A stretch of 64,000 bases of DNA from Phanerochaete sordida (Eukaryota; Basidiomycota; Agaricomycetes; Polyporales; Phanerochaetaceae), in assembly GCA_019973155.2 (NCBI GenBank), contig BPQB01000003.1:1240001-1304000 (forward strand), read 5' to 3'. The position numbers were made by a program, and so were the translations under genes. The notes under the pieces were generated by a model. The model had not been told where the DNA came from. It saw only the letters and a list, made by a program, of their open reading frames with translations, and did no database searches. This document shows, in pieces, positions 11,701 through 25,702 of this stretch (positions are counted from its first letter, which is position 1; every line of letters begins with the position of its first letter).

Positions 11701-14700
11701 TGCGAACTTGGGTATAATTGCCCTCCCTGCAGCACAATTTTAATACGTCATGAGTTTGAGGAAGAGCAAACACTCACCTAGTGAGGGGAATGAGCATGCG
11801 CTGGTCGTGCGGTATCAAGTTCGCGACGCTGAGAAGGAGATAGAACTGGAACGTCCGATTAGCATTGGCGTAATACGACAGAACCGCTGAACTTACCTCT
11901 ATAGTTGCAATGGAGACGACGTTGTGCACCGAGGGTATCAAGCGATCCATGCTCCTATACCTGTCGACCTCAGACACAGCTTCCTTGAGCAGCTTGTCGT
12001 CTTCAGGGTCCATCGGAGGCCGCGCGTCTGCGGTAACAAACTCTCCACGCTCCGGAGGAACGGTGGACACCGTAGCACACGCAAGCGCGGAGATGATAGA
12101 ACAGATGTACAGCGCATCCGAGAACTATGTCCGGTCAGCCAAGTTGGTATCATACAGTTCGGCTAACCTACTAGGTTGGCGGTGTTATCGTTATACCGGA
12201 GTTGGTCGATCAGGAACTGCCGGACGATTGCAGGGGTCTTGCCGTTCTCAAAGCGCACACGAGAGATGGCTTGTAGCAAGCTCTGGGCACCTCTATGAGG
12301 ACTAGTTCATAGCTGTAGAAGACGGACTACCAACCTTGCGAACGAAGTACTCCGCAAAATCGTTGAAGTCGTTCGGCCGCGGCACATACGTATGGCGGAA
12401 GAGGTCCTGGTTCTGATCTTCGGGCTCATAGCAGTATCGGAGGAAGAGCTTGAACAAGTGGAAGAGTCCGATCCAGTCGAGCCGTTGTATCGCACACTGC
12501 CGGTTCATCAGCAGCGCACTAGCTGGCAATAGCCAAGTACTCACCGTCACGAGTGCTTGGGCAGCTTCGCACCGAATGCGGAAAAAGTAGTTGCTCACTA
12601 ACACCGTCTTCGTGAAGGTACTAGAGATAATCGCATTTGGTGACTTGGCGAGGACCGTGATCGCCTGCATGCCAATGGTCAACCACCACTTAAGAGGCAC
12701 ACAGCTCATCTGCACACGTACCTCGTGCTGCGCGACGACGTCCCGATCCCGCTGCAGCTGCGACACCCACATGTAGTCCTTCTGGTCGAACGCGATGTTC
12801 GCGATCCACTCGAAGTCCGCGTCAATGCGAATCCACTCGTAGGTCTGGCCGGACATGTTCTGCTCGTCCTCCTCCGTCCAGTCGGCCACCTTCCAGTTCT
12901 CGCGCTCCTTCTCCTTCTCCCAGATCTCGAGGCCAAACCCCATGTCGACCATGTCCATCGCCGCTGCGGCCTCCGCATCGCCCTCTGCCGCGGCCTGCGC
13001 CGCAGCTTGTCGCGCGAGATACCGCTTTGTGTTTCGTCGCACACGCTTGTACTTCGTGTTGAAGGGGACCTCGTAGCGCTTGAATGGACTTCGAATGTCT
13101 AGGACATGCTCGTATGGCGTCCCATCGGCTTCGTGAATCCGGATCGTCATTTGTCCCTACGAAGAAGATGAATGCCGTGCTGAAAGTAAGAATCAAGCCT
13201 TCGTACCTCGAAGAACGGCACCGGCTTGTACATGAGCTTATTGATCTCGCTGTTCTCGTGCAACTTGTGCGCTGGAGCCTCCTGGCGCATCTGGATCTCC
13301 ACGGCCATCTTCTTCCTGTTGAAGCTGGCAGAGAAGCCAAAGGTAGGACAGCCACTGCCGTAGATCCACTGCTCCGCGAAGGATCGTGGGTCAATACCGC
13401 TAACCTTTCTGCACATTCGGAGGAATGCATGCGTGGAGATGAGGTTGTTTGGCATCTCTCCACTAAGAGCAGAGAGGAACACCTTGGGGAGGACACGAGA
13501 TAGACCAAGAGAAGTGCCCGACTTTCCGAGCCGACGGTCCAAGATATGAAGAATCAACGGAGCCTTCAGGTTGATGAACGCCAGCTGGTTGGGGTCGGGA
13601 GGCTCCAGGACCTGCGGCTGGCAGATGGGATACTGTGCACCGTTGTCCATTTCGATCACGCGATCCATGTCCTTCTTCAGCCTGAAGCGGTACTCGTTGT
13701 TGCCCAGCACCTTCTTGAGGAATAGACCAGTAATATAGAGCCCAAGGCCATTCACGAGCCACGTATCCGACCATGTCTTCTGCTGGATATTGATACCTAC
13801 CCACTGACAAGCTAAAGCGTGGCCGAGACATAGTCGCGTCTCGTAAACTTGATCTATGGCGTCGTCACCGTGCAGGAGGTCGACGGTGGCGAGAGAGATC
13901 GTCGCAGCATCAAATCGTTGGGCTGGTAGCTCGTCCACGAACACGAGCTTGTACGATCCGAAGGGATAAGAGCCGAACTCGGACGAGTAGAAGCTCATGG
14001 CCGACCGCATGAACGACGCCGATGTCATAAGTTGTTGCTCTTGCCCTGGAAGACAGAATGCGTGCATGAGCGGTTGGGAAGACCCGGAAGCGTCCTCAGC
14101 GGAAGACATTTCTGGAGGAAGTGTGTGGACGTAGAAAGGACCTGCTGCCCAAGCAATGTGCTGGACTGATGTTGCAGAGGTCTGCGCAAATAGGAAGATT
14201 GTCTTTCCCGAATTATGCGGGTGTGAAACCTGTGTCCACCAGCTAAGCAAGAAGGATGCTGCATACTAGATGGGAACTTGCCTGCTCGATCAACTCGCCA
14301 CTACATACGACAACCGTAGGATATTCGCTCTCTTGAGGCTCCTCATCGTCATCCAATCTGAGCTCTTCGTCCGTCTGTTCCAAGTGTCTCGGGACGACAA
14401 ACTCGAATTCCCAGGTGCATTTCTCCCACAAACTGTCGATGCAAGGAACCCAGCATCGGGCGGCATCTGGTGAAGATGGCGTGGTATACGCATGTGGTAT
14501 GCGCTGTATCCGATGTCAATTCGAGGGCTTTCACATCTCAAACGAACCGTGTACTCACGTAGGGATATGCATCTGAAGGGAGGACGAACTGTATGCCATC
14601 TGCAGGGTTCCGCAGGCTGTACGTCACCTTCACGATGATTGGAGTGAACTCGAATGATGCAGGAGTAGCTTGTGCATTCACTCCTGGTGTCTGAGGCTCA

Positions 14701-15328
14701 GGGGTGGCGACTAGGACACACGGTAAGCTCGCCGGCACTGAGTCACGTACCATGTCCGAAGGGAGAGCTCACCTTCAGCAGCGATGCCAGACGCCCCATT
14801 TCCAGATTGCTTGATTATCACGTCCCGCGAAATCCCAATCGAGAGCTCTCCCTCGTCGCCTTCCGCGAGAGCCGAATATACTTGCCGCTTGAGCTCGGGA
14901 TGCGTGTGACAATCCGAAGGCTTCGAGATGTGGAGATTGCTAAGCGGGTCGTTATGAACGAACTCAGCAGGCTGGGATGCGACCGTGACAGCGTGAATGG
15001 CTAGAGCGTTGAGTCAGACAAGGTAGGACAAGAACACGCCCATGCGACGCACTGCATTGCCTCGAGTGAAGGTGTATGGTCCTGAGGTCTTTGATTTCGG
15101 GTATAACAGTGAGTTCCGTGTAACCCTATGAGGTATCCGACGTGAGTACGTGGAAACTGGGCCAATTACTGTTGTGCGGCGTACCCAGAGTCTGCCCGAG
15201 AAATCGACTTCTAGAACGACCTTTTGGTGACTAGTATAGGTCGGAACGTATGTCAGTCGTCACCCGAGCCAGACGACAGAGAATGACACGTATATAGAGA
15301 ATCCACGACGAGTATGCTCCTTCTGCAT
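8741..15328 (-). CDS. TAF2: TFIID subunit TAF2 fused to three bromodomains
   Basis: Subunit of general transcription factor TFIID that contacts initiator DNA. The N-terminus reads HQKVVLEVDFSG, LTVIPEIKDLRTIHLHSRQC and AEFVHNDPLSNL, the conserved TAF2 opening. The M1-aminopeptidase-like domain follows (13150-14250) but lacks the zinc HEXXH motif (HALACQW instead), as expected for TAF2. HEAT-like helices continue to about 11250. Then come a Pro-rich linker and bromodomain 1 (about 10550-10870), a highly charged K/E/R helix (about 9890-10060), bromodomain 2 (about 9130-9500) and bromodomain 3 (8790-9091). All three keep the acetyl-lysine Asn (LYN, FN, FN). About 1,700-1,800 residues. The start at 15328 (MQKEHTRRGFSI) fits the family but the first splice is uncertain. 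The promoter is shared with LTV1. Confidence 0.92.
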
Positions 15329-15667
15329 GTTCGGATCTCCTGAATGCGCACTGCGGGCTCGGATGGTCGCCAGATGGCCACAAAGGAGACCGACAGTGGT
15401 CGGAGACGGCGACGTCGAGTCGGAAGATACGGGCGTCGGGGATGTGAAAAGAACGGGGAGGGTTCGGCGCAGTCTGGGACGGCGGGAACGACGTGAAGTT
15501 GCTCGTTGAGGTGACCGATGCTGCCCACACCTCACGCGAATGCCTTACGTAAGCCATCTCCCGATTGGGAGATCCCATCTGATCGAGAGGGCTCGACTTT
15601 TCCGCTTGCTGGCTAGACGCCCAGTACACATCCTCCTCCTCCCCGGCTTCCAATAAAATAAGCTGCC
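15329..15667. promoter_or_regulatory. Divergent promoter TAF2 / LTV1
   Basis: A spacer of about 340 bases between the start codons of two divergently transcribed genes, so it should carry both promoters. I see no clear TATA box; an A-rich CAATAAAATAAG stretch sits just before the LTV1 start. If TAF2 has an earlier first exon, part of this interval is coding. Confidence 0.6.
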
Positions 15668-17525
15668 ATGCCTCCAAAGTCGAAGTCCATATTCAGACAG
15701 CCAGGCGCAAAACACTTCCAGCTTGTTCACCGCTCCCAGAGGGACCCCCTCATCCACGACCCCGAGGCGAGCCAGCATGTGCTCAAAGCGGTAGAGCGAG
15801 GCAACGAGAGGAAGGTGCGTTCTCGTCCCGTTCACCTTGCATTCGATATTCATCCCTGTCCAGGGCAAGACTCGCGCAGACCTAGAACACGCTCTCGACG
15901 CTCGAGACCTCGCGCACGATGACAAGCGTGCAAACATCGGCGAGGCCGCCGCCTATGGCATTTACTTCGACGACACCAACTATGATTACATGAAGCACCT
16001 GAAGCCCGTGGGCGTGCACGAAGACGGCGTGGAGAGTATACTCCTCGAGGCGCCCTCGCAGTCCAAGGCAAAGGGCAAGTCCAGGGCGAAGGAGCCCATC
16101 ACTCTGCTCGACCTGCCTGCGGAAGCTCTGCCCTCAACCTCTGAGGTGCCAAGAAATTATGAGACGCAACAGGCCGTACCCTCTTCAATAGCAGGCTTCC
16201 AGCCAGACATGGACCCTCATTTGCGGCAGGTTTTGGAAGCACTGGAGGACGAGGAGTTCGTGGACGAAGAGCTCGAGGACGATTTCTTCGGAGAACTTGT
16301 GGCGGATGGCGAGCGTGACGCGGACGAGTATGTCGAATTTGACTTTGCAGAGGATGGCCTAGCAGAGGACGACGACGAATACGGTCCACACGCGGGAGAA
16401 GGAGAGGGCGAGGGCGAGGAAGAAGGATGGGAGGCTCGCTTCGCTCGTTTCAAGAAGGAGCAGAAGGCTGCTGCAGTCGACTACGAATCCGATCTGGACG
16501 AATTCTCGGATGGCGGCGACACCATCGGCAGCCTGCCACAATTCTCTGTGCTGGGAGGCAAGAAGCGGCGCAAGGGAGCTTCAGACGCGTCTGGCTACAG
16601 TATGAGCAGCTCGTCGATGTTCCGAAATGAGGGTTTGACGACCTTGGATGAACGCTTCGACCAGGTGAGCCTCTTTTCCCGCATGCGAGGCGTGTATGTG
16701 TCGCTCATGTTTGTCCACAGATCCAGAAGGAGTACGAGTCGGACGAGGACGAGGAAGATGAGGGCTCGGACGCAGACGATGCACCGGAGCTCATTACATC
16801 CCGTGAAGACTTCAACGACATGATGAACGAGTTCCTGGAGAACTATGAGATTCTTGGCGGAAAGATGCGCCCCGTTCTTGCAGGAGACACCCCGACGGAG
16901 AAGCTAGACACACTTCGCAAGGCACTCGGCGAGGCGAAGATTCGCGACGATGCGGACAGCGAGAGCGACGAGGACATTCTCATGCCCGTCGACATAGACG
17001 AAGAAAAGGACCGGTGGGACTGCGAAACCATCTTATGTAGGCCTCGTCTTCTGCTCGTTTGAACATGTTTAGTTCAACTCTTTTCAGCTACCTACAGCAA
17101 CCTGGAGAACCATCCTCGACTTATTAGCGCACGCAAGGCGAAGTCAGTGCCGAAAATCGAGCTTGACCCGAAGACAGGTCTTCCAATAGTCGATGGTCAA
17201 AAGTACTCAGCACGCCCTGCGAAAAGTAGACATATCGATACCATCGAAGAGGACGACGAGGATGATGAGGATGACAGGCGTAAGCTTATTCGTCTGTTTC
17301 AGGTTCAGCATGCTGACACGCATATATGCAGCGGCACGCGTCACCGTCACACGGTCGAAGGACGAGTCGAAGGAGGAGAAAAAGGCTCGCAAGCAGGCTG
17401 TGAAGGCCGAGAAGCAGCAGCGCCGCGTAGAGAAGAAGGTGACAAAGGAGCAGTTTTCCTCAGAGATCAAGCAGCAGGCGAAGCGGCTATCGGAGAAGGA
17501 GAAGACCAAGATGCGGAAGTTGTAA
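15668..17525 (+). CDS. LTV1: Ribosome biogenesis factor LTV1
   Basis: LTV1 is needed for late 40S subunit maturation and nuclear export; it holds RPS3 in a pre-mature position until phosphorylated. The start MPPKSKSIFRQPG leads into FQLVHRSQRDPL, the conserved N-terminal block. After a 53-base intron (from about 15814) come the blocks DLEHALDARDLAHDD, YGIYFDDTNYDYMKHLKPVG and DGVESILLEAP. A very acidic middle (about 16240-16420), EGLTTLDERFDQ and DDMMNEFLENYE follow, and the protein ends in a basic helical tail at 17525. Four introns. The order and length of roughly 540 residues match the fungal family. It is convergent with FAB1 (225 bases between stops). Confidence 0.92.
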
Positions 17526-17750
17526 TACGTCGTGCACGACTATGTTACAGGACCGTATCTGTGCTGTTAGACTATCCACGAGCTGTGATCTACGGAGGCG
17601 ACGATTATAAGTGGTGGTACAGTGCTGCGTGCGTGCGTATACAAGTGATGCTGCCCGATGCGAGTCCAGGTATGCGAGTCCAGAATTACAATGACCTCCA
17701 GGTAATGTGAACGGCAGAGAGTAAAAGTTTACAAAGACACGGGAATTCAA

Positions 17751-20700
17751 TCACCAATCAGGCCAGAGTTCCAAGAGGTTGTTGCCCTCCTCTTCGGGGG
17801 CGTCGTGCTGCTTCATCCAACGATCGGGGACCTAAGTCCAGGCGTTAGTACAAGGGCGCAGGTGCAAACCAGGGCAGGGCTTACCAGAGGGAAGTACCTC
17901 TCCATAGCACTCAGGAAACGTTGACGATATTGTTTGGGACCGATGATCGTCGGTTCTCCCTTGTTCGCACCTCCAAGGAATGCTGAGTCCTTCACCCAGC
18001 TCTCCAGCTTTTTGTCTAAGGTGTACGTGCGGATGTAATCTAAGCCGACGTCAGCGTACAGGACTGATAGGCATCGACAATGTACTTACCGACGATGCCG
18101 ACGACCAGCTCGTTGTTTGTGCTGTCGACGCCGACAACTAGCGAGTAGTCCATAACGTTGATGTCCGCAAGGAACTTGCTGTCGTTGTACAATGCGCCAC
18201 GGAGGATTCGTTTTGAGTGTTCGCGCAGGTAGAAGGGCGCAAGATGTGCAGCTACAATCCGTCTTAACATCCGTTGCGAGGTCTATGAAAAACGGTACTC
18301 ACTCTCCACAAGGTTCTCGTCAAGCAGCACCTCGTTTTCTCGACCGGTAGACTGGACATGGCGGTTTCTCGTCGATCCCTTCAGGTCGTAGATCTTCGAG
18401 AAACGCCGGTCGTAGAAGAGGTTCTCCATGACGAGCAGATTCATCTGTGTAGGCTTGGCCTTGGCGCCCTTGTCCTTTTGCGTCTTCCTGAAGCTGATCT
18501 TGTAGCAGCCAAATATTTTGGCAAGTAGAGTCGGACGCTGCAAATGCGTCCGTTAGCTGTGTCTCAACATCGAAAAGATGGGACATACATGAGCTACAAC
18601 GGCCGACGACATATAATCAAAGTAAGCTGGCGCGAAGGTCTCCATTGCCTGTAGTTCTGCTCTCGAGACTTCTTTCGCAATGAACCGGTCGTCTACGGCG
18701 GCCGTGAGCTGACATGCAACATTTCACACTAACGGATGCTTACCAAGAGTTTTGAGGAAGGCAGAGCCAGACTTTCCGCCACTAGCGTCCCACTTGACGC
18801 ATCGAGCGAGGGACTCTATGAGACTCTTCTCGCAGTCATAGGTCCTACGGAGCGCATCGAACTGCTCGGCGAACAGCACTGTACAGCTGATGGTGAGACC
18901 GCCACTCTCGAACGCTGGCAGATAAGGTCAATGTCACGTTCCACGGGCAGGTTAACGAGACTCACATATGGCCCAAGGGAACTTGGACGACGGCACGCGC
19001 AGCTCCTCTGTAGGGTCCGCGTCATCGGTTGAGTCAACGTTGACAACCCCCCAGGTAGACGATGACTCTGCGACAGAGTGGTCGTCCGGCATGAACGCCT
19101 CGCCGCCGTCCGTGAGCTTGGGTTCTCGGGCCTGCCGCTTCTCGGCACGAGATTTTGCCAGCATATCGCGATATTGTGGTGAGCTAGACCGCATAATCAG
19201 GCACGAATACTGGGTATCGGTGAAAGTATCACTCACTTGAGCGCAAGGGCTATAATCGATGTCGGTTCATCTGTCCTGACCACCATGGATGAGTCGCGGA
19301 AGATGTGCTCTGGATCAGACATCGGGTCATCGTCGTTGAGCTGGCGAGTAGCCTGTGTCTGCTGCGGCCAGAACCCAGCAAGCGTCTTCAGGATCGATGT
19401 CCTCTCGCCTGCAGGGCCGGCAAGATCGAGGTCAGGGGGCGATATGGCTGGTGTACTTGGAATGGGTGGCATTGCGGGAGAAGGTGGTGCGGAGTTGAGA
19501 ATCTGGACGTTGGGCGTTGGGGGTGCAGCAAGCTTGTCCTCCTTGGGAGCATCGAGGACAACAGCAGGCGGGTCTTGGCCAGGCGCCTCGTCGGAATCAG
19601 CGGAAGGGGCGAGCTGCTGCCCTACGTTGTTTCCGCCTTCTACACTACCAGATGGCGGCGACAGCGAGTCCTTCGGGGACCGCTCGGGCTCGTCTTCGTC
19701 ACCTCCACCTTCGTCGTCTGCTTCGCTGTTGCCGGAGTCGTCCGACTCCTCGTCATCCTTCATAGCGTCCTTGATGCTTTCCAGGATTTCCACCTTTGCG
19801 CGCGCCGTCGCAACTGGCCGGGCCCTGCGCCCGCGGATGACCGCGTATCGACGGTTGGCACGTTCGGTATCCCGGTTGATGCGCTCAAAGTGTTTTGCGA
19901 TGTTTCCCACCTTCGAGCCCGGTGCAGTGGCGCGTTTGACCGTCGCCTTGGCCCCCGAGCTGCTAGTCGGGCGGGCAACAGCAAGCCGGTCTCTAGATGG
20001 AACGGCGCGCAGTGTCCCTTTGCCTTTGTTCTTAGGGGCGAACGGGCCAGCCGAGCCTTGCTTGGCCGGTGGAGGCGACGCGCGTCCGACTCTGATTGTT
20101 GCGTCGGTGTGCATGCGAGAGAATGTGGGACGTTTGTCTGGCGACGAACGCCGAGACGCCATGCGAGACTCGAACGAGCCGACCATAGGGGCAGGGATGC
20201 GACTGGCTTGCTGGGCTTGGCCGCCAGGTCGTCTGCTGTGGGTGAGGTACTTCGGAGCAATGTTCGCAGCGTAGCCGTGTTCGAAGTCAGACATCGACGA
20301 CTTCCTGGCCAAGAGTGGCTGAGTCCTCTTTCCTCTGACCCTCGAACGCGCAGAGACTCCACGAGTAGACTCTTGCTCGCTCTCAGACATCGGATTCGTC
20401 GGCTGCAAAGCGGTCTTCGCGAGTTCTTCCACACCCTGCGGAGGCAAGTATTCTTGGTACCTTTTGACCAGCTCCGCAACGGTGGGGTGCTGAGCTGTTC
20501 GTCTGGGTAACCGAGAAATGATGTGCGATGGGCGGTCTCCGGCCTGTACCTCTGACTCCCCTTCGGCCTTCACGGTATCAAACGCATCCTGGTAGTATTT
20601 AACACCTCAAGCGGAATTAGATGGCATACGGACATACCGGAGGGAAGAGAGCATCCTCTTCGGGCGCGCTACGCTCACCAGCTGGCGCACCGATAGTCGA

Positions 20701-23700
20701 GTCGCTCTCAGGGTCCGACTTTGGAGACAACGGCGCCGCGTCAGGGCCTGGCTCAATAGCAGGAGTGACCAGCGTGGGGCTGGGCTCCACCTCTGACTGG
20801 GTCAGCGGCTCTTCCGCAATGGACTCGGTCTCAGATGCCTCAGACGCGGACGAAATGAACGTGTCGCCGGTGACCCTGCGCATGCCGGTTCGACTGCCGT
20901 AGTCCTCGGCCTCAGAGGCGGTGGCCGACGGTCCGTGGAGGAAGTCGAACTCTCTGCGCGGCCAGATGGCGCGGACCGACTCGAAGGCCGAGAGTCGCTT
21001 GAAGTTCTTCTCAGTCATTTGCGTTAGTCGCGGCTTGGGCAGTTTGTCAAAGTCGGCCTGCCACGCAACGATGAGGTCTTGCCGCCGAGCGCGCACTTGG
21101 TTCAGAGCGAGCGTGTCTGTCGGCGCAGAGTCCATGTAGACCTTGTTGATGAACTTCGTGACCTCGTTCTTCTCTGCCTCGGCACGAAGTATCAAGGCGT
21201 TGATCTGCGCCGTCAGCATTGCGTCGGCTTCCTCGTCGCCAGATGCGGCGTCGATGTTGATCAACTTTAGGTCGTCGATAAGTGCAGAGTACCACACGCT
21301 GTTCCGGTGGTGCAGTCTCTCGAAGTCCCTGTTCTTAATCTCGAGCTGTGTCTCTGGCCGGACGCGGATTCGCGTAGGAGGATAGACGATCTCGTGCAGG
21401 ATGATGGGGTCTGCCTGGAAGCGCACGGTCATTCCCTGGTTCGCGAAGTATCGGATGTGGTGGCGGTAGATATTGTGCTGGCAACCTGCACCCTGGACGA
21501 GCTGGACGTCGGCCGGATAGAAATGCAGCTCAAGGAACTTTGCGAACGAGTACCGCTGCATTTCCTCGGAGACCGGAATGAAAGGAGTTGCGGAACCACA
21601 GACCCGACAAGCACTCCAGGTGATGATGGCTTCAGGGGAGGCATACGCATGGTAGCCCATCGGGTCTGTGATCTGACCGTCCCACTGCTCGACGGCGACG
21701 AACAACCGCGTCTCGTTGTGCACATAGACCTTGCAGTGGCGCCCAATGGGCTGTCCGCAGCCTTTGCCCTCGCAAATCGCCTTCGGGTCGAGGAACTTGA
21801 TCAGCGTGTCACGGACGGACTTTTCAATGAACTGCCCGAGCGTGCAATCGTTCTCGCCGTAGAAGGTGATGTAGCGCTGCTGTGGCGGGAAGCACGCCCG
21901 GTGGAGACCGTACTCTGCGATCGGTAGCGTGAACTCCCAGAGGCTGATGCACTGGTACTTCTCGACGTCGAAGTCGTCCTTGTTCTTCCGCAGGTACCAC
22001 TCCCAGATCCGACGCTGCTCTTCGTGCTGCCACTTGACGTAGCCGAGCCGACTTTCGAGCGCGATGTCCTGGGCGGTCTTGGGCTTGATAGGCTGCTCCT
22101 CTACGACGATCGGTGCAGGCGAAGCGGCGACAGAGGTGGGGATCAGGGACGAACATGAAGGCGTGCGAGGGAGGCCGAAGTAGTCAGGCTCTGGAGGAAT
22201 GCCCGGTGTCGGTGTTCTGGACATCTCCGGAACCTGCAAGGAGTCGATTTGCGCCACAAGATCGCTGGTGTCCACAGCTGGCACAACTACGGTCGGGGTA
22301 GGTTGCTGCGTAATCGTCTCTTCCTGGAGATGTCCCGTTTGTGAAGGCCACTCTTCACGGCTCACAAGATCGTCCTCCCACTCCTGTTTCACTCTGCGAA
22401 GCTCGTCGTCGAGCTCCTTCATGCGTCGGATAGGGTAAGGAGGAGGGAAGCGGAGGGTCGCAGATACTGAGATGAAAGTGTTCTCATACGGTGCCAAGGA
22501 CTCCTGAATGCGCTTAGATAGGCGCATCTGCTCGGCCTCTTCGCCTTGAAGGTCCTCGCCCTCAGATGTGGAAGAATTGGGGGTCGACTGATTGTCGTCT
22601 TCCTGTGCCAAGGGAGAGGTTGCCTTTGTGGGGGAAAAGACGTCGGCAGCAGACGTGATGGCAGCGGCAGAAGGAGTTGCGGTCCGCGACAACGCGGGTA
22701 GGGTGATGACCGAGTCCTTCCAGAGGTGAGTCTCCAGCCGCAAATTCCGCACGATGAACGCAAGGAAGCGGGTGACCTTCTTGACGCGCTTTAGGACGTC
22801 AATGTCGCCGCCGCGCAAAATGATCGTGCATCCCATCTCCCTATTGCACCCTTCGAAGCGCATGTACGTCTTTCGGCGACCAGGGATGAGCGGATGGTCG
22901 AAGGTCTGGATCTGGAAGTTTCCGCAGTGTCCGAGGCGGGGCTCCAGAGCGAGCTTGTCGATGGAGGAGAAGACATCGCTCTGCGTCATCCGCGCGACAA
23001 ACTGGATGGCACTCGGCTTGACCGCGCGCGCCACGGCGATTTTGCGGTCGGCAAGCGCGTCGAGGACCAGCCTTGACACAGACTTCTCGACCAAAACTAC
23101 GTGCGGGCGGAGGGCAGCTATCCGGCTCGCAAGGTTCCCGAGGTAGTCTTTCTCCTGCAACAGAATCTGACCGAAGTGGACATACTGGCCTTCGATACGG
23201 TGAAATTCGAGGGGAAAGGTGACGAGCATGACCCTTGGGTTGCGCTGCTTCTGCAACATATTCCGGTGAGCTACATTCTTGGTGATGACGGCACCATCGA
23301 CGTATTCAGAATTCCTGGGAGAACCACCAGGTATCTTCTTGATCTTGACGTAACGACGAACGTCCATGTCAGCTCCTTGACGATGCGGATGGGCGGTAAA
23401 GGTCAGCTCCCGAGCGATGCGCAGAGCAAGCTTCAGGAGCGTTTCTTCCCACTCCCGAATGTTGGGTATGTTCTCTGTGGTAAGCAGCTGTCGTAGCATC
23501 ATGCGCAAGTGGAACATAGAGATCGTGTTGAGTTCCTGCGCGTAGCTACGGGTATCGGTAAGCAGAGTCCATGCAGTATGAGGCGTTTGGACGCACGCAG
23601 TGCTTTCTCGCCTCGTCCGCCATCCTGGCTCACCAGCCTCGACTTCACCTAAGCGACTATGGACCCGACTGCGTACAAAGGGCGGGCCATGGAGCTCGGC

Positions 23701-25168
23701 GAAGGAATTATATCGAGATCTTATTCCTCCGGGAGTGTCAAAGCTGTATGGCTGCTCTGGAGAGCTGATAGGGAACGCTACAGTGCTAGCCGAGCCGTTG
23801 ACGTCGACTGGAACGGTGACAGGAAACTCAACAGGCGTCTGTGAACCTTCAGCATGAGGATGCTCAGGTCCAAACTGGTCTGTCACGGATATGGAGTCCT
23901 TCTCTTCTTCCGTAAGGGCACGACGGAAGGGAACATGTTGCGGAGTGTCGCCCAAGTCTGGTGTGATTGACCGCGAGCCCATACCGCTATCATCTGAGCC
24001 CGAGTACGGACGCTTGGTCTCCGCTATGGAGAATAGACTGAAGGAGTCGTTACGCCCAAAGAGCTGAGAAGCAGCGAAGGGAGACTGAGGGAGATGCGCC
24101 AGATTGAACAGTCTTGCATCGCTACCAAGCTGATGGGCGGCGAACGGAGAGGTAGTCGATGATATGATTGACCGCGAATCGTCCTCATCCTCGTCGACAT
24201 TCTGCAGCTTATCGAGACACAAGTTGCAAACGCGTATCGCGCCGTCGTGTCCAAACCGGTGGCCTTTGATAATGTGAGAGGCGCACCGCGAGCAGTAGAT
24301 TTGTCCTTTGATGGGCGAATGGAATCAGGACATGGGTCTTCAAACCAGAAATCCAGTACGTACCGCATATACGACAGTGGTGCTTCCTACGCCAGGTAGT
24401 GAATACGCTCTTGCAGTCGTAGCATTCCTTGCATAGCTCGTCGTCCATCCAATAGTCGCGGGAGAGGCCTGGAGCGCGATTGTCAATTGGTAATCTACCC
24501 CGCGTGAAGACATGAGCAGACACACCTTCTCCACGTAATCGACGTATCACCTTCGACACAGACGCGGTTCTCTTGATGTTGTTGACACTAGCAGTGGTGC
24601 GAATGCTGCGAGCATCGCTGTCTTGCATGGGGAACCCAGGGATATACGTCCCATAGCCCGAGTTATCATGGCCGTCGGGAGAGTAAATGGAGGCGCTTTG
24701 TGAAGGTGTCCTCTCCAGTTCCCCGAATGCAGGGAGAGGCTCCGAGATGGCTGGTGTCGCAGACACCGTAGGTTCGGCCAGAGTCTTGTTGGTGAAGGTA
24801 GGTAGAGGATTCCTCCGCTCGGCAGACCTATTAGAGACATTTGAGCTGGAGGTTGGTATGGATGGCCGTCTGAGCTCGGGAACGGGCCCGTTCTGAGGGG
24901 CGTTTGCATTGTTCGAGGATGGAGCAGGAGTGGAGGTGGCGGATGTCAATGGCGCGGCCAAAGTGTTCTTGACTTTGGAGAAGATAGACGAGACGATCGC
25001 ATACGAAGAATTGTCGTGCTCGTCCTCCTCCGCGAAGGGATTGTAGGTAGTGAGGCTGGTGAGATCTTCGAGCTTTGAGCTGCTCCGAGATCTGGTAGAA
25101 GCGGTGCTCCCAAGAGGAGGAGTAGGGGTAATGGCCTTTGGCGATTCCATGAGCACAGGGCCTGTCAT
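17751..25168 (-). CDS. FAB1: Phosphatidylinositol-3-phosphate 5-kinase FAB1/PIKfyve
   Basis: Converts PI3P to PI(3,5)P2 on endosome and vacuole membranes, controlling vacuole size and sorting. Domains in order: Ser-rich N-terminus from 25168; FYVE zinc finger (about 24200-24470) with CKECYDCKS and WRRKHHCRICG, binding PI3P; Cpn60/TCP1-like region (about 22750-23350) including HVVLVEKSVSRL and the Cys-rich block around CNREMGCTIILRGGD; a conserved Cys/His region at 21400-21950; long disordered stretch (19300-20600); and the lipid kinase domain with G-loop GGKSGSAF, IYDLKGSTRNR and catalytic MDYSLVVGVD. The final exon ends LLELWPDW with stop TGA at 17751-17753. Roughly 2,300 residues, full length for the family. 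All kinase signatures are intact, so it should be active. Confidence 0.95.
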
Positions 25169-25702
25169 AGCGAGTCGTAAGCTGCGTTCATAACATGAGG
25201 GTCATGAGGAGGTGGGAAGAGGGCTGCGGTGAGTCTTGACGGTAGCGGTGAATGCTCGCAAGTCAAGTTCAAGGCGGCCCGAAATGGACATCATCGGGCG
25301 TCTGCAGGTCTCGGAGGTGCTGGAAGCGTGCCGATGCCCGCTTTACGACATCAGACACCACGGTTGTCTGGTCATCTGCTAGCGGTGTGTGGCATCCTAG
25401 ACGTGACGTTGTTGCTGTAGAAATTATCGTCGCTTTTCCCGCCGTGCGACGCTCCGAGCAAGTTACCTCCGAGGACGGTGCAAGCGCGCGACGCGTTCAT
25501 CAGGCCACGTGGGTAGACGCCCGATGAACGCGTACACTGCAGGCGGCATGCGGTGCACGCCTGTCTCTTCGCATTCACCGAGGTCAGTGGCGCCCCAGCA
25601 CATCCACACCTCTGCCCTCGCCCTCGGACAGACAGACTTCAGGCATCCCTACCCAGCACGCACACCACGCATTGAACGACTCGCCTAGGATCTCACGCCA
25701 CC
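25169..25702. promoter_or_regulatory. Divergent intergenic region FAB1 / CSN2
   Basis: About 530 bases separate the start codons of FAB1 (minus) and CSN2 (plus); both promoters should lie here. Pyrimidine-rich stretches precede the CSN2 start. I see no TATA box, repeat or additional reading frame worth naming. Confidence 0.55.

Noticed and set aside
15231..15677. 148-codon minus-strand frame as an extended TAF2 N-terminus
   Set aside because: The frame does not join to the conserved TAF2 start in phase and its sequence has no TAF2 resemblance; the start at 15328 in another frame fits better.
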